64,000 nt of DNA from Bacillus sp. ISL-45 (GCF_018613195.1 NZ_JAGGQQ010000002.1:30449-94448); one strand, 5' to 3'. Shown: positions 16,442-24,897, counted from the first letter of the stretch. A program made the numbers and translations. Notes: generated by a model not told the origin, from the letters alone.

Positions 16442-17815
16442 TTAAGCAGAAGCAGCTTGCTGCTGTGCTTGCTGTTTTTTCTCAAGTTTTGCTAGTTTGA
16501 TAGTTTTATACATATTCCATGCCAGGAAGAATTGAGCTACATACATCATTGTTCCACCGATTGCGCGGCCTTGTACGTAAGGCTCCATCATCAATACAGT
16601 CTGCAGGAATGGAACACCTTCGATCCATGCGAATCCTTGGACAACTCCTGCGATCCACAATGAGAATGCGAATACTAGGAAACCAACAGTAGAGAACCAG
16701 AAGTGAGCTTCCATTGCTCTCTTGCTGAACATCTCGCGTCCAACGATTTTAGGCAAGATGTAATAGATTGCTGCGAAAGATGTGAAAGAGAACGCACCGA
16801 ATGGTCCCATATGTGCGTGCCCGACAGTCCAGTGAGTGAATTTAATGACTGAACTTACAGATGGAAGGGCTTGCAAAGGTCCCTGAAGACATGCGAACAG
16901 GTAAAAAATCGTTCCCGCAACCGTGAAACGGAGCGGCACGCTTGTTCTTGTCTGGGACCAGGAACCTTTCATCGTTCCCCAGAAGTTGGCTAGAACTGCC
17001 CATACCGGAATCAATAGAACGATTGAAGGAATAACTCCAGCTTTTGAAATCCAGCCTGGAATCGGTCCATTCATCAAGTGGTGAGGGCCATTCCAAACAT
17101 AGAATGTAGCGATTGCCCAGAAACCAATCATGGATAACTGGTGGCTGTATAACGGACGTCCAGTCAATTTAGGCAGCAGGTAATAAATCTGTCCAACACC
17201 GACTGTTGTCATCCAAAGGCCGATTGCGTTATGGCCTAAGAACCAGCCCATCAGACCTTGCTGCACCCCGCTTGGAATCCATTGTGCCGGGAAGTTGCCG
17301 ACAATCCAGGTCAAAGGCAGCCATAGCAATGAACCTAGAAAATACCAGAGGCTGACATAAAGCATTTTTTCCTGGCGGCGTCCAACTGTCTTGAAAAGGT
17401 TATAAGCTACAAGTCCAATTGCGACAAGAAGCTGAACGTCTACCCATAATGGAAATTCGCCGTATTCGATGACCTCGGTTTGGCCCAAAAGCAATGCGAA
17501 GAAACCTTCCAAAATGACAATGTTATAAAATACTAGAGCGAAATTCCCCATCTTCTCGCTATAAACCTTCGTTTTAGCAAGCTTTGGAATCATGTAGAAC
17601 ATAGAGCCTACATATGCCATCGATAACCATGCATAGATGACAAGCATAACGTGGGCAGAACGCACGTGCCCGTAAGTAAACCAGCGATTGTTCAACAATT
17701 CTGGCCAAATTTGTTTTGTTGCAGTAAGAAGTCCCATGCTCATGCCGATGATGATCCAGAAGACAGCAGCGATGAACCAGTTCTTGGAAGAACTCCATTT
17801 TTCGTCTGTAAACAT
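16442..17815 (-). CDS. ccoN: cbb3-type cytochrome c oxidase subunit I (CcoN/FixN)
   Basis: 457 residues with about 12 transmembrane helices. The start at 17815 has GGGGAG upstream; the longer open frame is upstream DNA. Heme and copper ligands are visible: YGHVRSAHVM (His50, His55), LGHNAIGLW, GPHHLMNGP and HWTVGHAHMGPFG near the end. This is the catalytic subunit, reducing O2 to water at high affinity. cbb3 oxidases are uncommon in Bacillaceae. It heads the minus-strand unit ccoN-ccoO-ccoP-like-ccoG-like-d1-like. Three CACAA half-sites 11 bp apart lie 28-57 bp upstream. Confidence 0.94.
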   Translation of the reverse strand: MFTDEKWSSSKNWFIAAVFWIIIGMSMGLLTATKQIWPELLNNRWFTYGHVRSAHVMLVIYAWLSMAYVGSMFYMIPKLAKTKVYSEKMGNFALVFYNIVILEGFFALLLGQTEVIEYGEFPLWVDVQLLVAIGLVAYNLFKTVGRRQEKMLYVSLWYFLGSLLWLPLTWIVGNFPAQWIPSGVQQGLMGWFLGHNAIGLWMTTVGVGQIYYLLPKLTGRPLYSHQLSMIGFWAIATFYVWNGPHHLMNGPIPGWISKAGVIPSIVLLIPVWAVLANFWGTMKGSWSQTRTSVPLRFTVAGTIFYLFACLQGPLQALPSVSSVIKFTHWTVGHAHMGPFGAFSFTSFAAIYYILPKIVGREMFSKRAMEAHFWFSTVGFLVFAFSLWIAGVVQGFAWIEGVPFLQTVLMMEPYVQGRAIGGTMMYVAQFFLAWNMYKTIKLAKLEKKQQAQQQAASA

Positions 17816-17843
17816 TTTGACACTCCCCTGTTCATAAAATAAA

Positions 17844-17871
17844 CACAAATATTTCACAATTTCTTCACAAT
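17844..17871 (-). promoter_or_regulatory. Three ResD-like half-sites at 11-bp spacing upstream of ccoN
   Basis: On the minus strand the motifs ATTGTGAAG, ATTGTGAAA and TTTGTGTTT follow each other; on the plus strand CACAA begins at 17844, 17855 and 17866, exactly one helical turn apart. TTTGTGAAT-like direct repeats are the reported binding sequence of the oxygen/redox response regulator ResD. A TATTTT-like -10 lies just downstream. Inference from pattern only. Confidence 0.45.
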
Positions 17872-17992
17872 CTGCTATGTTACATGATACATCCCATACA
17901 GAAATAAAGTTATTCAAGTTTTTTATAGTGTTATCCAAATGTTTTATACAAGCTATATAACTGGAAAAAACACGCGTTAATTTACAATTTTG

Positions 17993-18027
17993 TAAAAAAA
18001 AAACAGAGCGAAAGGATTTCGCTCTGT
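17993..18027 (-). terminator. Terminator of the 40-residue membrane protein gene
   Basis: Perfect 11-bp stem (ACAGAGCGAAA / TTTCGCTCTGT) with a gga loop; on the minus strand a run of ten T follows. Confidence 0.85.
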
Positions 18028-18037
18028 CAGGGGATTA

Positions 18038-18160
18038 TTAATTTTGTTCTTCTTTTTTATTATACTTTCTGCGCAGTGTATCAAGGACGAAGATAATCAG
18101 GATAGGGACTCCGATATAATAAAGAAAATCGAAGTAAAAACCCAGGGATTGATGTTCCAT
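18038..18160 (-). CDS. 40-residue single-helix membrane protein next to the cbb3 genes
   Basis: ATG at 18158-18160 with GGGAGG 8 bp upstream, TAA at 18038-18040, and a strong dedicated terminator. The peptide is MEHQSLGF, one hydrophobic helix (about 9-29, with YYIGVPILIIFVL), then a basic tail LRRKYNKKEEQN. Size and layout are like small cbb3 accessory subunits (CcoQ type), and it lies between ccoN and ccoS, but sequence alone does not prove that role. It could also be an unrelated small membrane protein. Confidence 0.6.
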   Translation of the reverse strand: MEHQSLGFYFDFLYYIGVPILIIFVLDTLRRKYNKKEEQN

Positions 18161-18305
18161 TTGCTTACCTCCCAAATTAATTTGAACACATTGTAATCCC
18201 AAAGATTTTATTTTACAACCCCTAAAATATACTCTGGACGGTTTCCGATATTTCTGTTAGAGTAATTCGATAGTATAGGACAATTTTCAAAAAGGAGGTG
18301 CAATT

Positions 18306-18440
18306 ATGGTACCTGGAGCTTGGCTCTTACTGATGGTGATGTTCGCATTCACTGCTTCAGCAGGGATTGTCTGGGCCTGGAGCAAGAAAAACGGCCTTTA
18401 CGATGAAAGTGTAAAATATAGAATGCTTGATGAAGACTAA
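18306..18440 (+). CDS. ccoS: cbb3-type oxidase assembly protein CcoS-like
   Basis: 44 residues, ATG at 18306 with AAAGGAGGTG 7 bp upstream, TAA at 18438. An N-terminal helix (WLLLMVMFAFTASAGIVWAW) is followed by a short cytoplasmic part with KKNGLYDE and an acidic end RMLDED. CcoS/FixS proteins have the same plan: one helix, a G-x-[FY]-D-D/E motif and a short tail with acidic end. CcoS is needed to put heme b and copper into CcoN. It is divergent from the oxidase structural genes. Confidence 0.75.
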   Translation: MVPGAWLLLMVMFAFTASAGIVWAWSKKNGLYDESVKYRMLDED

Positions 18441-18779
18441 TCAAGCCTGGATCAAAATCTTTACAATCTGCTAATTATAAAGGTTCATTTCTCCAGGCTT
18501 CTATTTCTTTTTACTATCCCACTATTACTTCTTCTAACTCAATTCACTTTACTATCTCTTATCTGACTAGGTGCTTTTTCATAGCTTTCTTTATTCCAGA
18601 AAACTATTTCCTTCTATATAAATATGTTATCAGCTGCATGTCTTTTTCATTTCTTAACTCAAATTCCATTCAACAATCCAAAATTGAAACATATGATGAT
18701 AATATCCGTGTCATAAAGCTGTTTTCTAAGGTTATGATTAATTATGATAAAAAAAGTCATAAAAAATTCATAATTACGG
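18441..18779. other. AT-rich intergenic stretch without a gene
   Basis: About 340 bp between ccoS and the promoter of sulfur module 2. An 8-bp inverted repeat (agcctgga near 18447, tccaggct near 18492) with a long loop before ttctatttcttttt may serve as a weak terminator for ccoS. Nothing else is recognisable. Confidence 0.4.
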
Positions 18780-18808
18780 TTGACAAAGGTATTGATTTTA
18801 TATAATAT
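18780..18808 (+). promoter_or_regulatory. Sigma-A promoter of sulfur module 2
   Basis: TTGACA at 18780-18785, 17-bp spacer, TAATAT at 18803-18808. The operator-like palindrome at 18809-18824 abuts the -10, where a bound repressor would block transcription. Confidence 0.65.
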
Positions 18809-18824
18809 ATACCCTGTGAGGTAT
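18809..18824. promoter_or_regulatory. Putative CsoR/CstR-type operator before sulfur module 2
   Basis: ATACC-CTGTGA-GGTAT directly after the -10 of a good promoter. The position at the transcription start and the match to the 2807 site before the paralogous module support shared repression by a sulfur-sensing CsoR-family protein. Confidence 0.55.
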
Positions 18825-18912
18825 TTAATAACGTAATCACGTTAGAAAAGATATTATATTTTTTTGTAGTCATAAATACCCGTTACCGTAATTAAAGAGG
18901 GGAAGAGAGATA

Positions 18913-19392
18913 ATGGGAGAACAGAAAAAAACCACAATTATTTTATTCAGTGGGGATTATGATAAAGTCATGGCTGCTTACATCATTGCTAATGGTGCCG
19001 CTGCCTATGATCATGAAGTGACGATTTTCCACACATTTTGGGGATTGAACGCTCTAAGGAAAGATGAGCCAATCCAGGCTGACAAAGGCTTCATCGAAAA
19101 GATGTTTGCCAAGATGATGCCAAGAGGCGCGAACAAATTAGGAATGTCAAAAATGAACTATGCAGGCTTCGGACCTAAAATGATCAAGGATGTAATGAAA
19201 AAGCACAATGTAATGCCGCTTCCAGACTTGATTGACATGGCAAAAGAGCAGGATGTCAAGCTTGTTGCCTGCCAAATGACAGTAGACTTATTTGGCCTTA
19301 AGCAAGAAGAAATCATGGAAGGCGTTGAGTTTGCTGGTGTAGCAGCTTACCTTGCTGATGCGGAAGACGGAAACGTCAACCTGTTCATCTAA
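18913..19392 (+). CDS. DsrE2-type sulfur carrier, module 2
   Basis: 159 residues. DsrE-like fold with TTIILFSGDYDKVMAAYI at the start, IFHTFWGLNAL, and the conserved KLVACQMTVDLFG with Cys120 as the likely persulfide carrier. Between strands there is an insertion of about 30 residues (KMMPRGANKLGMSKMNYAG), typical of the longer DsrE2 proteins and absent from the 3491 paralogue. It is the first gene of a five-gene unit with TusA-rhodanese, rhodanese-MBL, TusA and a TauE exporter. Confidence 0.9.
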   Translation: MGEQKKTTIILFSGDYDKVMAAYIIANGAAAYDHEVTIFHTFWGLNALRKDEPIQADKGFIEKMFAKMMPRGANKLGMSKMNYAGFGPKMIKDVMKKHNVMPLPDLIDMAKEQDVKLVACQMTVDLFGLKQEEIMEGVEFAGVAAYLADAEDGNVNLFI

Positions 19393-19419
19393 TAGATACT
19401 ATTAATTGGAGGTCGACAA

Positions 19420-19995
19420 ATGGAAACTGTTAAAACAAATGCTACAGTCGACGCAAAAGGGCTTGCATGCCCAATGCCGATTGTCAGAACGAAGAAAGCA
19501 ATCAACAATTTAATACCTGGCGAGGTTTTAGAGGTGCTCGCAACGGATAAAGGTTCTAGGGCGGATATCCAGGCTTGGTCTAAAAGCTCTGGCAATCAGT
19601 ATCTTGGAACCATCGAAGAAGGCGATGTTCTTAAGCACTATATCCGCAAGGGCGGTTCAGGTGAAGAACAAGAAGAAACAAAATATCCAAACATTGTTTC
19701 AAATGATGATGTTGTCAAGAAGCTTGAAGCAAATGAGGATGTTGTTGTCCTTGATGTAAGAGAGCCGGCTGAATATGCATTTGGACACATTCCAAATGCA
19801 GTATCTATTCCATTTGGTGAACTTGAAAGCAGACTCGATGAACTTGATAAGTCCAAAACAATCCTTGTTGTTTGCCGCACAGGCAACAGAAGTGACATGG
19901 CATCCCAGACACTTTCAGGCAAAGGCTTTGAGAAGGTTTGGAATGTAGTGCCAGGCATGTCTGAATGGAATGGCCCAACTGAAACAAAAGTATAA
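19420..19995 (+). CDS. TusA-rhodanese fusion sulfurtransferase (CstA-like), module 2
   Basis: 191 residues, same plan as the 2898 protein: TusA domain with CPMP (Cys17) at about 6-78 and a rhodanese domain with loop CRTGNRS (Cys152) at about 95-190. The two fusions share motifs such as YAFGHIPNA and NGPTET/TGPTET, so they are clear paralogues. It lies 27 bp after the DsrE2 gene with GGAGG upstream. Likely accepts sulfur from cysteine or low-thiol persulfides and hands it to the neighbouring dioxygenase. Confidence 0.9.
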   Translation: METVKTNATVDAKGLACPMPIVRTKKAINNLIPGEVLEVLATDKGSRADIQAWSKSSGNQYLGTIEEGDVLKHYIRKGGSGEEQEETKYPNIVSNDDVVKKLEANEDVVVLDVREPAEYAFGHIPNAVSIPFGELESRLDELDKSKTILVVCRTGNRSDMASQTLSGKGFEKVWNVVPGMSEWNGPTETKV

Positions 19996-20043
19996 TAATT
20001 TATTTTTTTGTAAAAAACCATACCCAGGGAGGTAAGATAGTTT

Positions 20044-21165
20044 ATGAAAGCAATGACGTCTAAAGAAATAACTAAAAAAGTATTCAATAAAGAACCATTT
20101 TTCATTCTTGATGTCCGTAACGAGAGCGACTTCAACGACTGGAAAATTGAAGGCGAAAACTTCGAATACCTTAACATCCCATACTTCGATCTTCTTGACG
20201 GAGTAGAAGAAATCCTTGATAAAGTACCTACTGATAAAGAAGTTCTAGTTGTATGTGCAAAAGAAGGTTCTTCAGTAATGGTCGCTGAAATGCTTGATGA
20301 AGCTGGCCGTGAAGTATCTTATCTTCAAGGCGGTATGAAAGCATGGAGTGAACACCTTGAGCCAGTAAAGGTTGGAGATCTTAAAGATGGCGGAGCAATG
20401 TACCAGTTCGTCCGCATCGGAAAAGGCTGCCTTTCATATGCAGTAGTTTCTAACGGTGAAGCAGCATTGATCGACGCAACAAGAATGACAGATGTTTACC
20501 TGGACTTCGCAAAAGAGTTTGGCGTTGAAATCAAGCACGTTTTCGATACACACCTGCACGCCGACCATATTTCCGGCGGAAGAAAAATTGCGGAAGCAAC
20601 AGGTGCAGCATACTGGCTGCCTCCAAAAGACGCTGATGAAGTCACATTCAATTACCAGCCTCTTGAAGATGGCAACAATGTAAAAATCGGTGAAACAAAC
20701 ATCGACATCAACGCACTTTATACACCGGGCCACACAATCGGTTCTACATCTTTTGTTGTAGATGAAAAATATCTTCTATCCGGGGATATACTATTCATTG
20801 ATTCAATTGGACGTCCAGACCTTGCTGGTAAAGCAGAAGACTGGGTAGCAGACTTGAGAAACTCACTATACACTCGCTACAAGCAGCTTTCTGATGAGCT
20901 TGTCGTTCTTCCTGCACACTTCATGATTATTGAAGAGTTGAATGAAGATGGCAGCGTATCTGAAAAATTAGGTACACTTTTCGCCAAGAACCATGGCTTG
21001 AACATCGAAGACGAGGCTGAGTTCAGAAGACTTGTGACTGAGAACCTGCCGCCACAGCCAAATGCATACCAGGAAATCCGTGAAACAAACATGGGCAAAA
21101 TCAACCCAGACGATGAGAAGCAAAGAGAAATGGAAATCGGACCAAACCGCTGTGCGGTAAGATAA
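20044..21165 (+). CDS. Rhodanese-MBL fold enzyme, persulfide dioxygenase-like, module 2
   Basis: 373 residues, a full-length paralogue of the 3907 enzyme. N-terminal rhodanese domain with VCAKEGSSV, then an MBL fold with [34 protein letters not shown] and LPAHFM, and the same GPNRCAVR C-terminus. It differs from module 1 in the rhodanese loop (KEGSS versus KGGSS). Codon choice is noticeably more optimal (gca, gaa, aaa, ctt) than in module 1, suggesting higher expression. Product sulfite could leave through the TauE-like exporter encoded two genes downstream. Confidence 0.9.
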   Translation: MKAMTSKEITKKVFNKEPFFILDVRNESDFNDWKIEGENFEYLNIPYFDLLDGVEEILDKVPTDKEVLVVCAKEGSSVMVAEMLDEAGREVSYLQGGMKAWSEHLEPVKVGDLKDGGAMYQFVRIGKGCLSYAVVSNGEAALIDATRMTDVYLDFAKEFGVEIKHVFDTHLHADHISGGRKIAEATGAAYWLPPKDADEVTFNYQPLEDGNNVKIGETNIDINALYTPGHTIGSTSFVVDEKYLLSGDILFIDSIGRPDLAGKAEDWVADLRNSLYTRYKQLSDELVVLPAHFMIIEELNEDGSVSEKLGTLFAKNHGLNIEDEAEFRRLVTENLPPQPNAYQEIRETNMGKINPDDEKQREMEIGPNRCAVR

Positions 21166-21240
21166 ATCTGAATAGGGGGCTTTGCTCCCTGATCGTTATT
21201 AAAAAATACAATTTTTTATACAACCAAGGAGGATTTTAAC

Positions 21241-21468
21241 ATGAACGTAGCAAAAGTATTAGACGCAAAGGGACTAGCTTGTCCAATGCCAATCGTAAAA
21301 ACAAAGAAGGCCATCACTGACCTTCAATCTGGAGATGTACTAGAAATCCATACAACTGATAAAGGCGCTGTAAAAGATTTAGCAGCTTGGGCACAATCCA
21401 CTGGAAACGAACTTCTTAAGCATGAAGAAGAAAACGGTGTGTTCAAGTTCTGGATGAAGAAGGCGTAA
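21241..21468 (+). CDS. Stand-alone TusA-type sulfur carrier
   Basis: 75 residues, a single TusA/SirA domain with LDAKGLACPMPIVKTKKA (Cys14) and a C-terminus of KFWMKKA. It closely matches the TusA halves of the two fusion proteins. The ATG has AAGGAGG upstream. It probably shuttles persulfide sulfur within the module. A small hairpin in the 75-bp gap before it may adjust its expression. Confidence 0.92.
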   Translation: MNVAKVLDAKGLACPMPIVKTKKAITDLQSGDVLEIHTTDKGAVKDLAAWAQSTGNELLKHEEENGVFKFWMKKA

Positions 21469-21475
21469 TTGAACG

Positions 21476-21503
21476 AAAGGGGGAGCTCGTCTCCCTTTTC
21501 TTA
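21476..21503 (+). terminator. Weak internal terminator or attenuator after tusA
   Basis: Stem aaagggggag / ctcccttttc with T-rich end; a second hairpin (ggaatgc / gcattcc, about 21520-21540) follows before the TauE gene. Confidence 0.5.
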
Positions 21504-21575
21504 TGCGTTTTTTGAATAGGGAATGCTTCGAGGCATTCCTGTGGAAGTAGTTATCTACAAAAAGGAGGAAGCCCG

Positions 21576-22352
21576 ATGGATTTCACATATCTTATTGTCA
21601 TCTTTCTAATTGGTTTTATCGGTTCTTATATTTCCGGGATGGTTGGAATCGGCGGTTCAATCATTAAATACCCAATGCTATTATACATTCCGCCATTGTT
21701 CGGCATTGCTGCATTCAGCGCGCACGAAGTTTCAGGGATCAGTGCGGTCCAGGTTTTCTTCGCGACAATCGGCGGTGTCTGGGCCTACCGTAAGGGCGGA
21801 TACCTGAACAAGACCTTGATTATTTATATGGGTTCCGCGATCCTGGTCGGTTCCTTGATCGGAAGCTACGGTTCCCGCTTCATGTCTGAAGGCGGCATCA
21901 ACCTTGTCTACGGTATTCTTGCCTTGATTGCTGCTGTTATGATGTTTGTTCCAAAGAAGGGTGTAGATGAGATCCCGCTGGACCAGGTTACTTTCAATAA
22001 ATGGCTGGCAGCAATCTTTGCATTCATCGTTGGGATTGGAGCGGGTATTGTTGGCGCTGCCGGAGCATTCTTGCTGGTGCCAATCATGCTTGTTGTGTTG
22101 AAGATTCCTACTCGAATGACAATTGCAACATCACTTGCCATTACCTTCATTTCTTCAATTGGATCGACAGTGGGTAAGCTAGCCACTGGCCAGGTGGAAT
22201 TTTGGCCGGCATTGATCATGGTAGTTGCCAGTCTAATCGCATCGCCAATGGGTGCAAATGCTGGTAAGAAAGTGAATACTAAGATTCTTCAATATATCCT
22301 CGCATTCTTGATCTTAGGTACTGCAATCAAGATTTGGATGGATATCCTGTAA
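21576..22352 (+). CDS. TauE/SafE-family sulfite/anion exporter
   Basis: 258 residues with eight hydrophobic segments in two pseudo-repeats. Each half carries the family's glycine-rich entry loop: [13 protein letters not shown] near the start and [13 protein letters not shown] in the middle. AGGAGG precedes the ATG. TauE/SafE proteins export sulfite, sulfonates or related anions. As the last gene of the persulfide oxidation unit it is well placed to remove sulfite made by the dioxygenase; staphylococcal cst operons have a TauE as well. A strong terminator closes the unit. Confidence 0.9.
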   Translation: MDFTYLIVIFLIGFIGSYISGMVGIGGSIIKYPMLLYIPPLFGIAAFSAHEVSGISAVQVFFATIGGVWAYRKGGYLNKTLIIYMGSAILVGSLIGSYGSRFMSEGGINLVYGILALIAAVMMFVPKKGVDEIPLDQVTFNKWLAAIFAFIVGIGAGIVGAAGAFLLVPIMLVVLKIPTRMTIATSLAITFISSIGSTVGKLATGQVEFWPALIMVVASLIASPMGANAGKKVNTKILQYILAFLILGTAIKIWMDIL

Positions 22353-22364
22353 GATTTATTTAAA

Positions 22365-22399
22365 CAAGACTCCGCTTCTGCGGAGTCTTGTTTTTTTTT
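22365..22399 (+). terminator. Terminator of sulfur module 2
   Basis: Perfect 11-bp stem (caagactccgc / gcggagtcttg), ttct loop, nine T. Confidence 0.92.
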
Positions 22400-22424
22400 G
22401 AGATAAACTTACATTGGTTATTTA

Positions 22425-22790
22425 GACAGTTTTTAAGGTGGATAGCCCAAAGCTGTCAAAAAAGCGAGGTTATTATGACAGGTTTAAAGCAGTGAGCCCC
22501 AAAGCTGTCAAGAAAGCGAAGTTATTTTGACAGGTTTCAAGGATAAGAGTGAAAAGTTGTCAGAACATGATCTTACTTCAGACAGGTTTGAAGGGAAAAC
22601 GTGAAAAGTTGTCCGAACTTGATGCAACTTCAGACAGGTTTGAAGGGAAAACGTGAAAAGTTGTCAGAACATGATCCAACTTCACACAGGTTTGAAGGAA
22701 AAGCAAAAAAGCTGTCCGAACATGGTCCAACTTCAGACAGGTTTGAAGGAAAATCGTGAAAAGCTGTCCGAACATGGTGCAATCTTGGCC
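22425..22790. repeat. 52-bp tandem repeat array, seven units
   Basis: The GACAG(G) landmark recurs at 22425, 22477, 22529, 22581, 22633, 22685 and 22736, that is every 51-52 bp. Inner units are most alike (gacaggtttgaaggga...gaaaagttgtc). Arms GACAGGTTT and AAAGTTGTC can pair within a unit. The reading frames found across it change with the repeat and are not genes. It fills the space between a terminator and the M6 protease promoter. Confidence 0.92.
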
Positions 22791-22952
22791 AAGATTAAGA
22801 GCGGAACAGCAAAAAGTCGGAGCAACTCCCTCCTATCGAGCTAGTATAAAGGTATTATTTAGGTAATTATGGAAATATAGTTAATTTTTATAGAGCAATA
22901 TTGATAGTTAAGCCTTTCGACTCACGAAAAAAACTATCAAACGATACTTTAT

Positions 22953-23014
22953 CCCTATTTAGAATATACTGAATCTTTTATATTATTTAGGAAATAGAAA
23001 CATTCTAAATAGGG
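22953..23014 (+). promoter_or_regulatory. 13-bp inverted repeat overlapping the ribosome binding site of the M6 protease gene
   Basis: CCCTATTTAGAAT at 22953-22965 and ATTCTAAATAGGG at 23002-23014 are perfect reverse complements 36 bp apart. The right arm contains most of the AGGGAG ribosome binding site. Either an operator pair or an mRNA stem that hides the site. Confidence 0.6.
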
Positions 23015-23024
23015 AGTGAATGAA

Positions 23025-24851
23025 TTGTTAAAAGTCCTTTCAACATCAGCGTTATCACTTGCCCTAGCTGGAAGTGCAGTTTTTGCAGGAATCAATGGAA
23101 CTGACACAACGGCTAAGCAAGAAAGTAAATATCACATCGGGCTGGCCGACCATGTTGGCGCTTCTCCTGAGCTAACCGAAAAAGCAAAGAAATTGGGTAT
23201 CGATCTATCGAAGGTAGACCCTGCAGAGAAAGCCGCGCAGAATGGCACAAAGTTCCAGGAGCCTGGAGACAATCATGTTGCTTATAAGGAAGCAACAGGT
23301 GATATTCCGGTACTCGTTCTTTTGGCAAAATATCCTGATGGGGATGAGCCAGTTGGAGATATGCCAGGACAGGTGCCTGCAAAGTATTATGAAGATCTAA
23401 TCTTCGGTACTGAATACAATCCGTATGAGTTAGAGCAATTCAAGAAATACGATGGACCAGATGTACCAAAGAATCGTACAATGCAAAATGCCTATAAGGA
23501 ATCAAGCTACGGAAAAACCAACCTTGTCCGCAAAGAAGATACTGAATTTGTATGGGTAGAAATGCCGAAGGGCGCTTCCTATTATTTAGATCAGGAAGGT
23601 AAATACGCAGAAAGCGGTAAATACGTACTTGGAAACGAAAACGGCGATGCACATACTGGTGAGTTCATTCGTGACCTTTTAAAGGCAGCGGACGACCAGG
23701 TTGATTTCTCACAGTATGCAGAAAATGGTGAAGTACCAAATATCTTCGTCGTACACGAAGGAACTGGAGCGGAATTCAGCCGTGACCCTGCTCAATTTTG
23801 GTCTCACAAGTGGAGCCTGTTAAGTGCATTATTCTATGGAAAATACTATGAAACTGGAAAGCCTGCTCCACAGCATGAGGGGATCAGCCAGTCAGCATGG
23901 ATCGACCGAACGATTAAAGAAGACATGACTTACGATGGCGTACTCGTAAACAACTACAACATCCAGCCAGGAATCGGCGGCAACGTAGCAGGTTTTGACG
24001 CTGCAACGAAGACATATAAAGAAGAAGCGAAAACGGGTCCATTCCCTGCTCAAACTGGGGTATATGCACACGAATTCGGACATGCTTTAGGCCTTCCTGA
24101 TTTTTATGACACTGTTTATACTTCAGAGGGTGTTGGCAACTATTCAATGATGGCAGGCGGATCATGGATGCGCTATCCAGATGCAGCTGTTTATGGCGGA
24201 AACTCGCCTACACACTTTGATCCGTTCTCAAAGATTTTCCTTGGATGGGTAAATCCTGTCGAAGTTAAGCCAGAGGATGGAGTACAAACAATCACATTGC
24301 CTCCGGTTAACAAAGCATCCGCAGACAACGCGATTGTGAAGATGGAAGTTCCAGGCTCAAATGGAACAGAATACTTCTTGTTCGAAAACGTCCAGCAGGA
24401 TGGATTTAACCAGGGATTAATCCGCCAGGGCAAAGACTCTAAAGGGTTGCTTGCATGGCATGTAGATGAAAATGTCATCAATCTTTACCAGACTGCCGGA
24501 TTCCGTCCGAACAACGTAGAAAACTGGATGAACAAGCGCTTCCAGTTCAACCAGTCACAGACTGCCAGCAATGGTGATGTAGTCACTCACTACGGATTGT
24601 CAGTCCTTCAGGCAGATGGCCTGTATGAGCTTGAGAAGAACCTTAACCGCGGTAATGCAGGTGACTTCTTCAAGACTGGCAGCAAAATCACTCCAGTAAG
24701 CGGAAATGTACACACTGGTTCTTACTACTTCTGGAAGGGCTTTAGTGATACACCTGCTGACTCTGGAATCCATGTGACTGGCATTACAGAAAATGCAGAT
24801 GGCTCAATTACAGCTAAATTCTTCTACAACTTTAATTCAAGCGTAAAATAA
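23025..24851 (+). CDS. Secreted M6-family metalloprotease (immune inhibitor A-like)
   Basis: 608 residues from the TTG at 23025, 8 bp after AGGGAG; the GTG at 23016 overlaps that site. Signal peptide MLKVLSTSALSLALAG...FAG of about 22 residues, a propeptide region, and the catalytic zinc motif HEFGHALGLPD (His349, Glu350, His353) followed by GNYSMMAGGSW, whose Met is the met-turn of this metzincin-like family. The C-terminal part has HVDENVINLY and WKGFSDTPADSGIHV, as in Bacillus InhA-type proteins, but it is shorter than InhA (about 800), lacking the distal domains. It degrades extracellular proteins. Monocistronic. Confidence 0.9.
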   Translation: MLKVLSTSALSLALAGSAVFAGINGTDTTAKQESKYHIGLADHVGASPELTEKAKKLGIDLSKVDPAEKAAQNGTKFQEPGDNHVAYKEATGDIPVLVLLAKYPDGDEPVGDMPGQVPAKYYEDLIFGTEYNPYELEQFKKYDGPDVPKNRTMQNAYKESSYGKTNLVRKEDTEFVWVEMPKGASYYLDQEGKYAESGKYVLGNENGDAHTGEFIRDLLKAADDQVDFSQYAENGEVPNIFVVHEGTGAEFSRDPAQFWSHKWSLLSALFYGKYYETGKPAPQHEGISQSAWIDRTIKEDMTYDGVLVNNYNIQPGIGGNVAGFDAATKTYKEEAKTGPFPAQTGVYAHEFGHALGLPDFYDTVYTSEGVGNYSMMAGGSWMRYPDAAVYGGNSPTHFDPFSKIFLGWVNPVEVKPEDGVQTITLPPVNKASADNAIVKMEVPGSNGTEYFLFENVQQDGFNQGLIRQGKDSKGLLAWHVDENVINLYQTAGFRPNNVENWMNKRFQFNQSQTASNGDVVTHYGLSVLQADGLYELEKNLNRGNAGDFFKTGSKITPVSGNVHTGSYYFWKGFSDTPADSGIHVTGITENADGSITAKFFYNFNSSVK

Positions 24852-24853
24852 AC

Positions 24854-24896
24854 CAAAAAAAACCTGAGCAGGGAATTCCTTTGCTCAGGTTTTTTA
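24854..24896. terminator. Bidirectional terminator between protease and lipid kinase genes
   Basis: Stem aaaaaacctgagca / tgctcaggtttttt with a GGGAATTCCTT loop, A and T tracts at either side. Confidence 0.9.
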
Positions 24897-24897
24897 T

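Noticed and set aside
22578-22775. Reading frames inside the 52-bp array
   Set aside because: They only mirror the repeat (FLQTC-KLDHV units) and have no start signals.
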